A stretch of 64,000 bases of DNA, taken from NCBI GenBank assembly GCA_947471745.1, contig CANJKZ010000080.1, positions 2,755,001 to 2,819,000 on the forward strand, given 5' to 3'. The notes under the pieces are model-generated. The model did not search any database. It saw only the letters and a program-made list of their open reading frames with translations, and was not told where the DNA came from. The translations under genes and the position numbers were made by a program. This DNA comes from Closterium sp. Naga37s-1 (taxonomy: Eukaryota; Streptophyta; Zygnematophyceae; Desmidiales; Closteriaceae). This document shows positions 10,901 through 20,500 of the stretch, one piece after another (the stretch's first letter is position 1; each line of letters starts with the position of its first letter).

Positions 10901-11512
10901 ATGGACCCGACGGTTCCTACGGCAACTACCATCGACAACCCGGTCCCGAGGTCACAGACTTTTGTGACGGAACTTCAGGAAGTCCGAGAAAAAGCCGCAG
11001 ACGCAATTCGTAAGGCGAATATAACTTCCCGAAAATACACCGACCTTCTCCGCCGGGAACTCGTCTTGACCACTGGGCAACTAGTGCTACTTGACACGAA
11101 GAACCTGCATCTGCCGGTCCGTCGAAACTACGGCCACGATTTTGTGGGCCATTCAAGATTATCAAGATGGTGACACCTGTCACCGCGAAGCTGCTGCTAC
11201 CCGACGACTGGCGCATTCATGACGCCTTCCACGTCAGCCTGCTTCGCAAGTTCGTGCCAGCCACGACTGACATCGCGCGGCAACAAGCTGCCCCAACCGC
11301 ACGACCTGTCCCGGAGCCGACGCTAGCACCTTCAAAAATTCTAGCACACCGGGTTCGTCTTGATGCAGCTGGCCGCCACGTGGACTTCCTCCTCCGATGG
11401 ACTGACCGCACCAGTGAAGATGACACGTGGGTGCATTCCGATTCCCTAGACGCCTCGTCACTTGTTCGTGATTACTTGGCGCGCAAGGGTGTTTCGAATA
11501 TTTACCGCCTTT
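7927..11512 (+). pseudogene. pol: Gypsy 1 Pol polyprotein with two frame changes
   Basis: The open frame runs 7927-11013 without needing an ATG, consistent with frameshift expression. Visible domains: protease (FVDGGASHSLF, near 8200), RT with KIDLRGGYHQI and the YLDD catalytic box (about 9250), RNase H (TDASDFAIGAVLL, near 9690), integrase zinc region (H..H..C..C, 10250-10380) and the DDE core with DFVPGMPD, SDRDPKF and QTDGQTERTN. Near 10885, at a poly-T, the frame shifts, and near 11120 it shifts back. The tail (11325-11480) resembles a chromodomain (FLLRWTDRTSEDDTWV). The enzymes would copy and integrate the element; this copy is probably inactive. Confidence 0.88.
8011..8017 (+). promoter_or_regulatory. 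Candidate -1 ribosomal frameshift heptamer (gag/pol)
   Basis: G GGA AAT in the Gag frame, of the X XXY YYZ form, five codons before the Gag stop at 8030. A -1 slip here moves into the Pol frame, which is open from before 7927. Known retroelements use such sites to set the Gag:Pol ratio; its use here is inference. I did not model a downstream pseudoknot. Confidence 0.5.
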
Positions 11513-11529
11513 CTTAAGGGGGGGGGTAG

Positions 11530-11809
11530 TGTAAGGAATTTTCACGAATTCCTTATCGGGGTTGACTGCTACGCGTACAGCCCGATTTTCGGACTTTGCA
11601 CGTTCGGCCGATTTCAACGCTGCCGAGGCTCCTCGCGTCGCCTTCGGCATTTCCTATCGCCAAACCTGCACCCCAACCTCGCTCGTCCGAGGTTTCCTCC
11701 TAGCTAGGCAAACCCCTACATTAGTCTGTGCCTTCATTGTATTCTCAGATCAGTTAATCACTGTCTCGTTATTCGTTTACCTGCGCACTCTCTTTTACAA
11801 CTCATAACA
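11530..11809 (+). repeat. 3' LTR of gypsy 1
   Basis: Partner of 5423-5702; preceded by a G-rich polypurine tract and followed by GTAAA. Confidence 0.92.
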
Positions 11810-11814
11810 GTAAA

Positions 11815-12439
11815 ACTCTAGGTGAAGAGATTCCATTATACGTTAAAGAAATGAGTATTGAATAATATTACCGTATGTATTTGTTGGGGTGCATCACACA
11901 TATTCTCGTAGTATGTTTTTCACCGTAAAAGGATGACATAATGCATTTTCAGATTTGACTCTCAATCTTGGTTCTGAGAATGGAAAAGAACAAATTCTGC
12001 AAATTTATGAAGATACGTATAGCCACTGCGTAACCGCTGATTCTGGTGAGCATGTTTTCAGTCGGTGAGCTCAAAGGCGATTCATAGGTGGCTTTCCACC
12101 ATCATTTGGAATGACAGAAAGGCGGAGGGGACAAAGCCAGGAATCCCCTTTCTCTCCCGCCTTCCATTCCCCCCCTAGATTGTTCCCCTCTTTCCCCACC
12201 TTTCCCCTTACCCCACACTTTCCTCCCCGCCCCGTCGTTCCCCGCCCTTCCCCCTCTTCCCTCCCCCGCTCTCCTCCCTTGCCCACCTCGCAATCGCAAC
12301 CCTAACTCAAATCCGCTCCTCGCTGCTTAGTCTCTCTCTTTCCTTCCCTTCTCTCGCGGAGTGGGACCGAGTAGGGTAACACTTAGCAGCAACATCATTA
12401 GCGCGCACCCATCCCGCACTAGCACACCCAGCAGCAGCC
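11815..12439 (+). promoter_or_regulatory. RPL4 upstream region and pyrimidine-rich 5' leader
   Basis: No gene. The first 250 bp are AT-rich and unrecognised. From about 12130 the sequence becomes strongly C/T-rich, and CTTAGTCTCTCTCTTTCC (about 12326-12343) looks like a pyrimidine tract of the sort found at ribosomal-protein gene transcription starts. The exact start is inferred, not shown. Confidence 0.45.
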
Positions 12440-15400
12440 ATGGCGACAGCAGCGGCTCGTCCGCTCGTGACAGTTCAGCCCTACGACGAGGCCGGCGCGC
12501 CGCAGCAGGCGGCGCTCCCCGCGGTGTTCCTCGCGCCGATCCGCAGCGATGTCGTTAAGTTCGTGCACGCGATGGTTTCGATGAACAAGCGCCAGCCGTA
12601 CGCCGTCAGCACCAAGGCCGGCCACCAGACGTCCGCCGAGTCCTGGGGTACCGGTCGCGCCGTGTCGCGTATTCCCCGCGTTCCCGGCGGCGGTACGCAC
12701 CGTGCGGGACAAGGAGCCTTCGGTAACATGTGCCGCGGCGGTCACCTGTTCGCGCCGCTCCGCATCTGGCGCCGCTGGCACCGCAAGGTGGATATTCTGA
12801 CTCTTTCCTCGCTATAGCAGAAGTTCCGATACAGTTAGGGGAGAGAACATGTAGTTAGTTAAGTGGTGCCTACATTAGGATCGCGAGCTAGTGAGGCATG
12901 CGAATTCCTCAAGTACAGGACCGTTTTCCTCTCCGCGCGATTACAGGCTTGCGATCGCGCCAGGCTTTTGGAGCTACGAGTATCTGAAACCCGGGTGTCA
13001 GGGCTAGGTGTAGATTGCACGGATTCCCACGATGTTCGCAGGAGCTGGTTCTTCCTCACGCACGAAGCAGGTCTGTTGACGCGGTATAAGCAATGTTGAA
13101 AATCCTTTTTGCGCGTAGCTACATCTAGCCCTGGGAGATCGATCCTTTGGGGAGGTTGACCGCGCTCGGTCTTCGCTGCGTCATGGGCGCATGAAATCAA
13201 GCAGGAGGATCGAGATTTCGGTCCGGAGTGTTCTCTCGTGGCTAGGCTCAGTCTCTCCCCTGCGGCTTTCCTCCTCCTCACAGAATGCGCGCTGTGTTCA
13301 TGGCGAGAGTCGTCACACGCCGTTCCGAGCTGTCGTCTAGCTTGGCCCAAAGCATGCCCTTATCTTTAGTGTCCGATTTAGTAAGGTCGCTTCTAAATGG
13401 TCGATGTCCATGCGACCAACGCGTTGGTTGCACTGACATCGGTCGTCAGCACGGTAGCGTGAGGTGTCGACCTGCGTGTTCATGCCCTTTGCTAGCATTT
13501 TCCGTCAGGTCGGCAGAATAATATGGAAGGAGAATTCGTTGGCCCAAGCAAGTTGCAAGGTTCTCGTCGAGCAGTTTCTCAATCAAAACAATGCCTATAC
13601 CAACGTTTTCATCTAGAAGGTCGACACGCCTCAACATTCGCAACCCCCTTTCCCGTCCCCCCGCTACCCCCCTCTCCCCCCGCTACCCCCCTCTCCCCCC
13701 GCTCCCCCCGCTTCCCCCACTCTCCCCTTTCTCCCGTGCCCCCGCAGGTCCCCATCAAGATGCGCCGCCATGCGGTCGCCTCCGCCATTGCCGCTTCCGC
13801 CGTGCCCGCGCTCGTCCAGGCGCACGGCCACGCCGTCAGCAAGGTACGCAGTGACGTCAGCAAGGTAACACGCTCTGACGTCAGCAGTTAAGTACGAACT
13901 TGCGTTTTTCCTCCCTTCCCCCTCATTTCTCCATCTCCCCCTGTCCCACCATTTCCCGCTCGTTTCCCCTTGTCCCCCCGCTCCCCCATGCCCGCTCTCT
14001 CTCCCTCCCCTCTGTCCCCGTTCCCCCCCTGCTCCCCATATCTGTTCCCCCTTCCTTCCCCCTTTTCCCTCTGTACTTCCGTCATTCACCCTCAACGAGA
14101 TCGAGGCTGTGGAAAAGACCTCTTCCGCGCTCCTCAACCCTCTATCCTCCCCCTCTGTCCTCCTGTCCCCTCTGTCCCCTCCACTCTCCCCGCTCCTCCT
14201 CCCCCACCATGCCCCCCCCCGCTCCCCCGCAGGCGCCGGAGCTGCCGCTGGTGGTGGGCAACGAGATCGAGGCGGTCGAGAAGACCTCGTCGGCGCTCAA
14301 GGCGCTGAAGCGCATCGGCGCGTACGATGACGTGGCGAAGGTGATTTCGAGCAAGAAGATCCGGCCCGGCAAGGGCAAGATGCGCAACCGGCGGTACCTG
14401 AGCAAGAAGGGCCCGCTCATCGTGTACGGCACCGACGGCGCCAAGCTCACCAAGGCCTTCCGCAACATCCCCGGCGTGCAGGTGCGCGGAAGAGTGGGGG
14501 AGCGCAAGATGGGTGAGCGCTAGGGCGGATGGGGGAGAGGGGAGAGAAGATTGGCCCGGGAGGGGCTGTAGGGTTTGGGGCCTTTTCAAAGCGAGCGGTT
14601 GAGAGCAAGACGGGTGAGAGCAGGAACGGTGAGAGCAAGAGCAGTTGAGGGGGAGACGATCCGGCCCGGCAAGGTCAAGATGCGCATTCGGCGGTACCTC
14701 AGCAGGAAGTGCCCGCTCGTCGTGTGCGCCCCACGGCGCCAAGCTCACCAACGCCTTCCGCAACATCCCCGGCGTGCAGGTGCGCGCGAATGCGAGTGAG
14801 AGCAGGAGCGGGTGAGCGCCAGATTAGGTGAGCACTAGAGCAGTTGCGAATTAGAAGATTCGTCGGAGGAGGGGCAAGAAGTGCCCTCCTACCCTCTCTT
14901 CCCCTCCTCCCCTTCTACCCTCCTCTCTCTCCCTCCTACCCTCCTACCCGCGTACCCTCCTTCCCTCCTACCCCCTACCCCTCCCCTTCCTTCTCTCCTT
15001 CCCTTTCCGCCTCCCCTCTTCTCCTCGCCTCCTCTCCCCCGCTTCCCTCCACTCCTCACCCCGCCGCCCTCCCTTTCCCCTCCCCCCCAATGTAACCAGG
15101 TGGTGGCGGTCGAGAAGCTCAGCGTGCTCGACCTGGCCCCCGGCGGCCGTGTCGGGCGCTTCGTCATCTGGACGCAGAGCGCGTTCGACAAGCTCGAGGG
15201 GCTGTTCGGGTCGTTCTCGCAGGCGCCCACCATGAAGCGCGACTTCCTGCTGCCGCGCGCCGCCATCGTCAACTCGGACATCACGCGCATCATCAACAGC
15301 GACGAAGTGCAGGTGAGCTGAGGGGAGGGGAGGGGAAAAGCTAGGGGCAAGGGGGGGGTTACTTGCGAGGGGGGTTAGGGGCTACTCGGGTCGTCGTCAA

Positions 15401-16968
15401 TAGGGGGGGGTTACTTTGATATTGCGCGCATCATCAACAGTGACGAAGTGCAGGTGGGCAGAGGGGGAGGGGAAGGAAGATGATGCCTTGCTTACCAGCG
15501 TGTTCGCCACGCCACTTCAGACTCGCTAGTCTCCTTTTTGCCCCCTTCAACCGATGAAACACTTTCTGACGTGCCCTATGAAGATTACTATGAAACACTT
15601 CATTGAAAATTACTTGCATTGTATACACCCCTCCCTCCACCCACCCCCGCAAGCCACCCTTCCCGTGCCCCGCTCTCCCCGCGCCCCACTCTCCCCGCCC
15701 CGCTCTCCCCGCGCCCCCCTCTCCCCGCCCCACTCTCCCCGCGCCCCCCTCTCCCCGCCCCCCCCTCTCCCCGCGCCCCCCTCTCCCCGCGCCCAACTCT
15801 CCCCCGCCCCACTTTCCCGCGCCCCACTCTCCCCACGCCGCACTCTCCCCGCGCCTCACACCCTCCCTCCCTCAGTGTGTGTCGGTTAAAAGAAGTTGGC
15901 CCCGAAGCCGCTAAACCCATCCACTTGATACCCACCACTTCACCGTTTTTAAACCCTCGTCTTCCCTCCACCTCTCCCATCTCTATTCCCTACAACCCCC
16001 AACCCCCTCTACACCCCGCACTCCCCTCCCCTCCCTCCCAGAGTGTGTGCTGGCCAAAGAGGGCGGCGCCGAAGCCGCTGCACCGCCTGAAGCGCAACCC
16101 GCTGCTCCCACGTCCCTTGCAACTCTCACCACTGTGAACTAGCACCTCTGTTCGCCAGTGACCGTGGCTCTAACACTGCCTTTTCCCGGTGTGCCCTCCT
16201 CTCCGCCCCTGGCCTCCCTCCCCTCCCCCCTCCCCTCGCCCCCCTCCCCTCCCGTCCCCCTGCAGAGTGTGTGCCGGCCGAAGAGGGCGGCGCCGAAGCC
16301 GCTGCACCGCCTGAAGCGCAACCCGCTGAAGAACCGCACGGCCATGGCGGTGCTCAACCCCTTCGCCGCGGAGAAGCGCAAGCAGGCCGCCGAGGCTGCC
16401 GCCCAGCCCAAGGCCAAGAAGGCCCGCGAGGTGCGTGCTGACTCTGTTGACTCTGGTTGAGTTGGATTGACTTTGGTTGACTTGGGTTGACTTTGGTTGA
16501 CTTAGGTTGATTGGGCTGACTTGGTTGGATGACTTGGTTGGCTGGGTTGATGGGGTTACTTGGTTGACTGGGTTGCTGGGGTTGGCTCGGCTGACGTGGT
16601 TGACTTGTGTTGACTATGTTCACTTTGGGTTGACTGGGTTGAGTTGACTGGGTCAACAGGTGGATTGGGTTGATATGAAATGAATTGTAGCAATGGCCAT
16701 GGATGTGCACGAGCAGCCGTTATTGGCTGAGGAGAATTGATACTCAGGCTGCTTCTGCAGCTGGCCTACCTTGCAGAGAGAGAGAGAGTTAAGGGCAAGA
16801 TGCTGCAGGAGAGAGTGACATCTGGCCTGTTCTCATCCCGCCTTGCACCCATCAACCTTCATGTCCTTCTGCCCCGTCCCTTTCCGGCTCATTTCCTGCT
16901 TGTTGTATGCATGTGTCGGTGTTTTTGTTTCGTCTGATCCGTTATCCTATTGCTTCGGCGTTGGTATG

Positions 16969-17024
<56 letters not shown>

Positions 17025-17147
17025 TGAGTGTGTGAGCAGACGGAGGAGGCCAAGAAGGCAGGAGAGTCGTGGTACCAGACCATGATGTCAGACTCGGATT
17101 ACCTCGAATTCGAAAACTTCACCAAGTGGCTCGGCGTGTCTGAGTGA
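12440..17147 (+). CDS. RPL4: Large-subunit ribosomal protein uL4 (RPL4), six exons
   Basis: Core protein of the cytosolic 60S ribosome; its long internal loop lines the peptide exit tunnel. Exons by reading frame and GT..AG borders: 12440-12787, 13748-13843, 14233-14481, 15100-15312, 16266-16430 and 17040-17147, all phase 0, giving 392 residues, close to the plant length of about 405. The ATG is followed by [12 protein letters not shown]. Signature segments: [19 protein letters not shown] (exon 1), the [18 protein letters not shown] helix (exon 2), [19 protein letters not shown] (exon 3), [13 protein letters not shown] (exon 4), a Lys/Ala-rich tail (exon 5), and [18 protein letters not shown] (exon 6). 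The introns are C-rich and contain partial copies of neighbouring exons. Exon borders are read by eye and not confirmed by transcripts. Confidence 0.93.
14094..14132 (+). repeat. Partial copy of RPL4 exon 3 (5' part) in intron 2
   Basis: Encodes [13 protein letters not shown], matching the start of true exon 3 at 14260-14300, with several silent differences. No functional donor follows. Confidence 0.75.
14659..14779 (+). repeat. Partial copy of RPL4 exon 3 (3' half) in intron 3
   Basis: Repeats the segment IRPGK.KMR.RRYLS and the exon end NIPGVQ, including a following GT donor. An indel near 14728 breaks the frame, so it is unlikely to be an alternative exon. Confidence 0.8.
15418..15453 (+). 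repeat. Partial copy of RPL4 exon 4 end in intron 4
   Basis: Encodes [12 protein letters not shown] followed by GTGGGC, echoing the end of exon 4 and its donor at 15313. Confidence 0.75.
15874..15920 (+). repeat. Degenerate copy of RPL4 exon 5 start in intron 4
   Basis: AG acceptor-like end, then AGTGTGTGTCGG and CCCCGAAGCCGCT, matching the start of exon 5 but with substitutions and an indel. Confidence 0.6.
16042..16104 (+). repeat. Near-exact copy of RPL4 exon 5 start in intron 4
   Basis: Preceded by CCCAG; repeats the first 63 bases or so of exon 5 ([20 protein letters not shown]) with few differences. True exon 5 begins 224 bp further on, at 16266. Confidence 0.8.
16440..16670 (+). repeat. 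TTGACT..GGTTGA minisatellite in RPL4 intron 5
   Basis: Many imperfect copies of TTGACTTGGGTTGACT-like units, which begin directly after the exon 5 donor region. Confidence 0.8.
16969..17031 (+). repeat. (GT)n microsatellite next to the exon 6 acceptor
   Basis: About 25-30 GT dinucleotides with a few changes, ending some ten bases before the AG that starts RPL4 exon 6. Confidence 0.9.
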
Positions 17148-17558
17148 AGTGTTTAGTACAGTATTGCCAACTGAAATGTGATGTGGATGAGGAGTGTGTG
17201 TTTTTCTTTTCTGTATCGTTCACTAGGAAGGATAGGGCTGGGCAAGAAGAGCTTTTCCTGGCAAGTGATGATGGGCTGGAAGTCAAGTTTAATACTTGTT
17301 TTCTGTGTGAATGTAAGTCTAGATGTAGTGATGCAAAATAGTCTAGTGGGGATTCACGAAAAGGAAAAGAATACAGATGAGGCTAGTCTGCGTTTTCTAT
17401 GTATGGGACTTCTTCCGTAAGACTACACTCTACAGCGCATCTCCTCGATAGTGTGTGCGTTGTCAACAAAGGATGTGCTTTTGCGCCCGGGACATGGTAA
17501 AGCGAGTCTGTCGCACCGCGAGCTGCGTGTTGTTCGCTCCACACGCCTTCTCCAGAGA
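17148..17558 (+). other. RPL4 3' region and QPT upstream region
   Basis: About 410 bp with no coding region of its own. It should hold the RPL4 3' UTR and the QPT promoter. I see no clear TATA box or poly(A) signal. Confidence 0.5.
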
Positions 17559-20500
17559 ATGGCAGCCCTTACGAGGCTCTCAGGCGGCTCGATCGCCGCC
17601 AACTTGCTGCAAGGCCGCAGCCAGCGCGATCGCCGGTCGCTTTCCGCTAACCGCGATCCGTCGTCGTTGTCGCTGACAGGCGGAGCAGCGCACGCTCGGA
17701 TCTCCAGGTTAGAAAATCCCCAACGAGATTACTTTTTGCTCGTAGGACCAAGCAAGCAAGCAGCCGCGGCCATAAGCATAATAGGCACGCACCACTGCCA
17801 TTTTGGTCACACTTCAGGCACGGAGTTATTTTTTAACATTGTTTGGTGGGTGACCGTGCGAATCCGCGAGATCCAATTTTAGCATTATCCGATCGTGCGA
17901 GAAGCTAGCTAGAAAGCGAGGATCTCCCTGCCGTGCGCGTTCTGTCGCCTTAGCGATCGCCTCTAGTCGCACGGCCCTCGACATATCTGGTTGTATCCCT
18001 CGGCCTCAGTACGTTACTAGCCATCTTCTTGTGATGAGTCGATTTTTTCGTCGACTCAAAAATCGACTCAAAAGTCGACTCATCACATCGCCTCTAGTCG
18101 CGTGTCCCTCGACATATCTGGCTGGCTGTATCCTGGCTGGCCCCAGTACGCTACTAGCCATCTTCTCCCTCGTTCCTGGTTTTGTCAGTCTAGTCAACGA
18201 CCGACTCAAACGTCTTTTCCAGCGTTGCCCTTGCTGAAACGTTGCCGTTGCTGAAAGTGCAGGCGGACCCGCCTTCCTGTTTCCTTCCCTCGAGCTACCC
18301 TTCCCGGTGGTGCCTCTGTGTTTTGAGTCCACTCGAAACGAAACGCGCCGCTTCTGTTGCCTTTTGAGGCGTCTCAAAAGTGTCTCTTCCCTCCTTTGAT
18401 ACGCTGATTCTGAATCTGCAGGCGGACCCGCCTTCGTGTTCCCTTCTTTCTAACCACCCGACCCGCTGCTGCCTCTGCCGCGGCCTCTGCTGCCGCCGCT
18501 GCTGCGCCGGTCAACGAATCTGTGACTATGGAGGGAGTGACAATGCGCGTCCCGCCTCCCCCGCATCCCACGTGTGACGTCATGATGGCCGTGAAAGCCG
18601 CTCTGGATGAAGACGCGGGCGATCTCGGTGCGTGGGGGACAGGAGAGCGTATGAGGGGCGAGTGCAGGAGTGACAGGAGTGTGTGCGTGAAATATCCTCC
18701 CAGATATCTCTTTTTGCGAGCGCAGTCCATCTTCCCCTTGTGATGTGTGGCACACTGTCATGATGGCCGTGAAAGCCGCTCTCGACGAAGACGCCGGCGA
18801 TCTCGGTGCGTGGGGGACAGGAACGCGTACTAGGGAGGGCGAGTGCGTGATTGAAAGGAGTGCGTGAGTGAATGCCCTCCCGAGTAATTCTTCCTGCGAG
18901 CGCAGACAATCTTTCACTTGAAATTTCGGACACACGTGTGACGTCACTTCTTTCCGTGCCAATCTCATCCACCCCTATCTCTCCAGGGGACGTCACGAGT
19001 CTGGCGACCATCCCAGCAGGCACACAAGCGAGCGCACAAGCATACCCTGCTGTCTCTTCTCCCCCTCTTTCCCCCCCCAATTCCCCCATCCTCCCTCCCT
19101 CTCCCCCGCTCTCATCCCGCCAGGGGACGTCACGAGCCTGGCGACCATCCCAGCGGGCACACAAGCGAGCGCGCAGTTCCTGGCGAAGGAGGGCGGTGTG
19201 CTGGCCGGCACTGCGCTCGCCACGGCTGTGTTCCGACTGCTTGAGCCGAGCATTCAGGTGCGAGAGGGCGAGGGGTTGGGGTTGAGGTGGGGCGGGGCTC
19301 CGCATTCAGGTGAGCGCGCAGGTCCTGGCCAAGGAAGGGGGCGTGCTGGCCTGGCCGGCACTGCGCTGCCCACGGCCGTGTTCCGACTGCTGGAGCCGAC
19401 CGAGCATTCAGGTGCGCGCGGCGCGGCGAGATGAAAGTAGGGAGATGGGCCGAGGCAGGCAGAGTATCTAGGGAGGGAGGCACACGCGTGGGCTTGAGTG
19501 GGTTCGACTGCTGGCGATCACTGCACTCGCACTCGCCACTGCTGTGGATCACTCCAGCAGTTGGAACACAGGTGAGCTGATGACTGCTCTGCTGCACGCT
19601 GCTGGCAGCCGAGCATTCAGGCGAGCGAGGCGAGGGGACGGGGAGGGGAGAGATGCGACGGGACTGGGCAGGGATACATGCGAGGCAAAGGGTTGTGGTG
19701 AAGTGAGGGAGAGGGCGTGAGGTGAGGCGAGGTAATGGGTTGAGGGAACACGTCTTGGGAATGTACGACCCTGGGCTGGGCTTTCCCTCAACCCATTACC
19801 TCGCCCCACTGTGAATTTGCTCCTTCCTGGGCAAGGAGGGTGCGGTAATGGCAGCTGTGGCTTCATGCTGGCTGACTTGGGATGGCTGGACGGACCGGTG
19901 ATTGGGGTGCGAGAGATGAGGGCTGGGAGGAGCTATACTCCGGTTATAATCGATTGTGCAGTGGATGGGCAAGTGCGGATGGATGGTGTAGTGGATTTGG
20001 GATGCATATGGCCATGGATTTTGGATTTAGGACTGATTTTGCATGGGTCTGTCTGTGCATCGACATGTCGACAGCGTGACATGCATTTTCCATGTCGACA
20101 TGTCATACATTCAGTGCTATCTGCATGTTCACTGCGGATGTTATCATGTTACCTTACCTGCATGCTGCGTGCTGGTCTGCCGCTGCTGCACGGCATGGTG
20201 CATGGTGCACGGCATGGTGCATGGTGCATGGCATGGTGCATGGTGCACGGCGTGCATGGTGCATGGTGCATGGGAGCAGGTGGAGTGGAGCAAGGAGGAT
20301 GGCGACACGGTGGAGAAGGGCGAGGTGTTTGCCACGGTGCACGGCTCCGCGCATGCCATCCTGCAGGGCGAGCGCGTGGCTCTCAACTTCATGCAGCGCA
20401 TGAGCGGCATCGCCACGTCCACCAGGGTGAGTCAGCATTGCCACGTCCTCCAGGGTGAGTCAGCACTGTTACAGGCTGGGTCAGCAGAGGGAAGGGCCGA

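Larger units (their letters stand above)
5423..11809 (+). mobile_element. Ty3/gypsy chromovirus element (gypsy 1)
   Basis: Complete boundaries: 280-bp LTRs at 5423-5702 and 11530-11809, target duplication GTAAA (5418-5422 and 11810-11814), primer site from 5705 and polypurine tract AAGGGGGGGGGTA at about 11516-11528. The LTRs differ at about six of 280 positions by eye, so the insertion is moderately recent. Gag has an internal deletion and is split by another element. Pol retains protease, RT, RNase H, integrase and a C-terminal chromodomain-like region but carries two frame changes. The insertion ends about 630 bp upstream of RPL4. Confidence 0.9.

Noticed and set aside
15600-16137. Pro-rich plus-strand and Gly/Arg-rich minus-strand ORFs
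   Set aside because: They lie within the C-rich RPL4 intron 4 and disappear once the exon chain is read.
18305-18335. Motif-like TTTTGAGTCCACTCGAAA near 18312
   Set aside because: Too diverged from the core to count as an independent copy, though it lies in the same duplicated QPT region.
20100-20460. ORFs in all frames over the QPT minisatellite
   Set aside because: Composition is set by the CATGGTGCA repeat; only the exon 4 frame (20280-20426) carries enzyme motifs.
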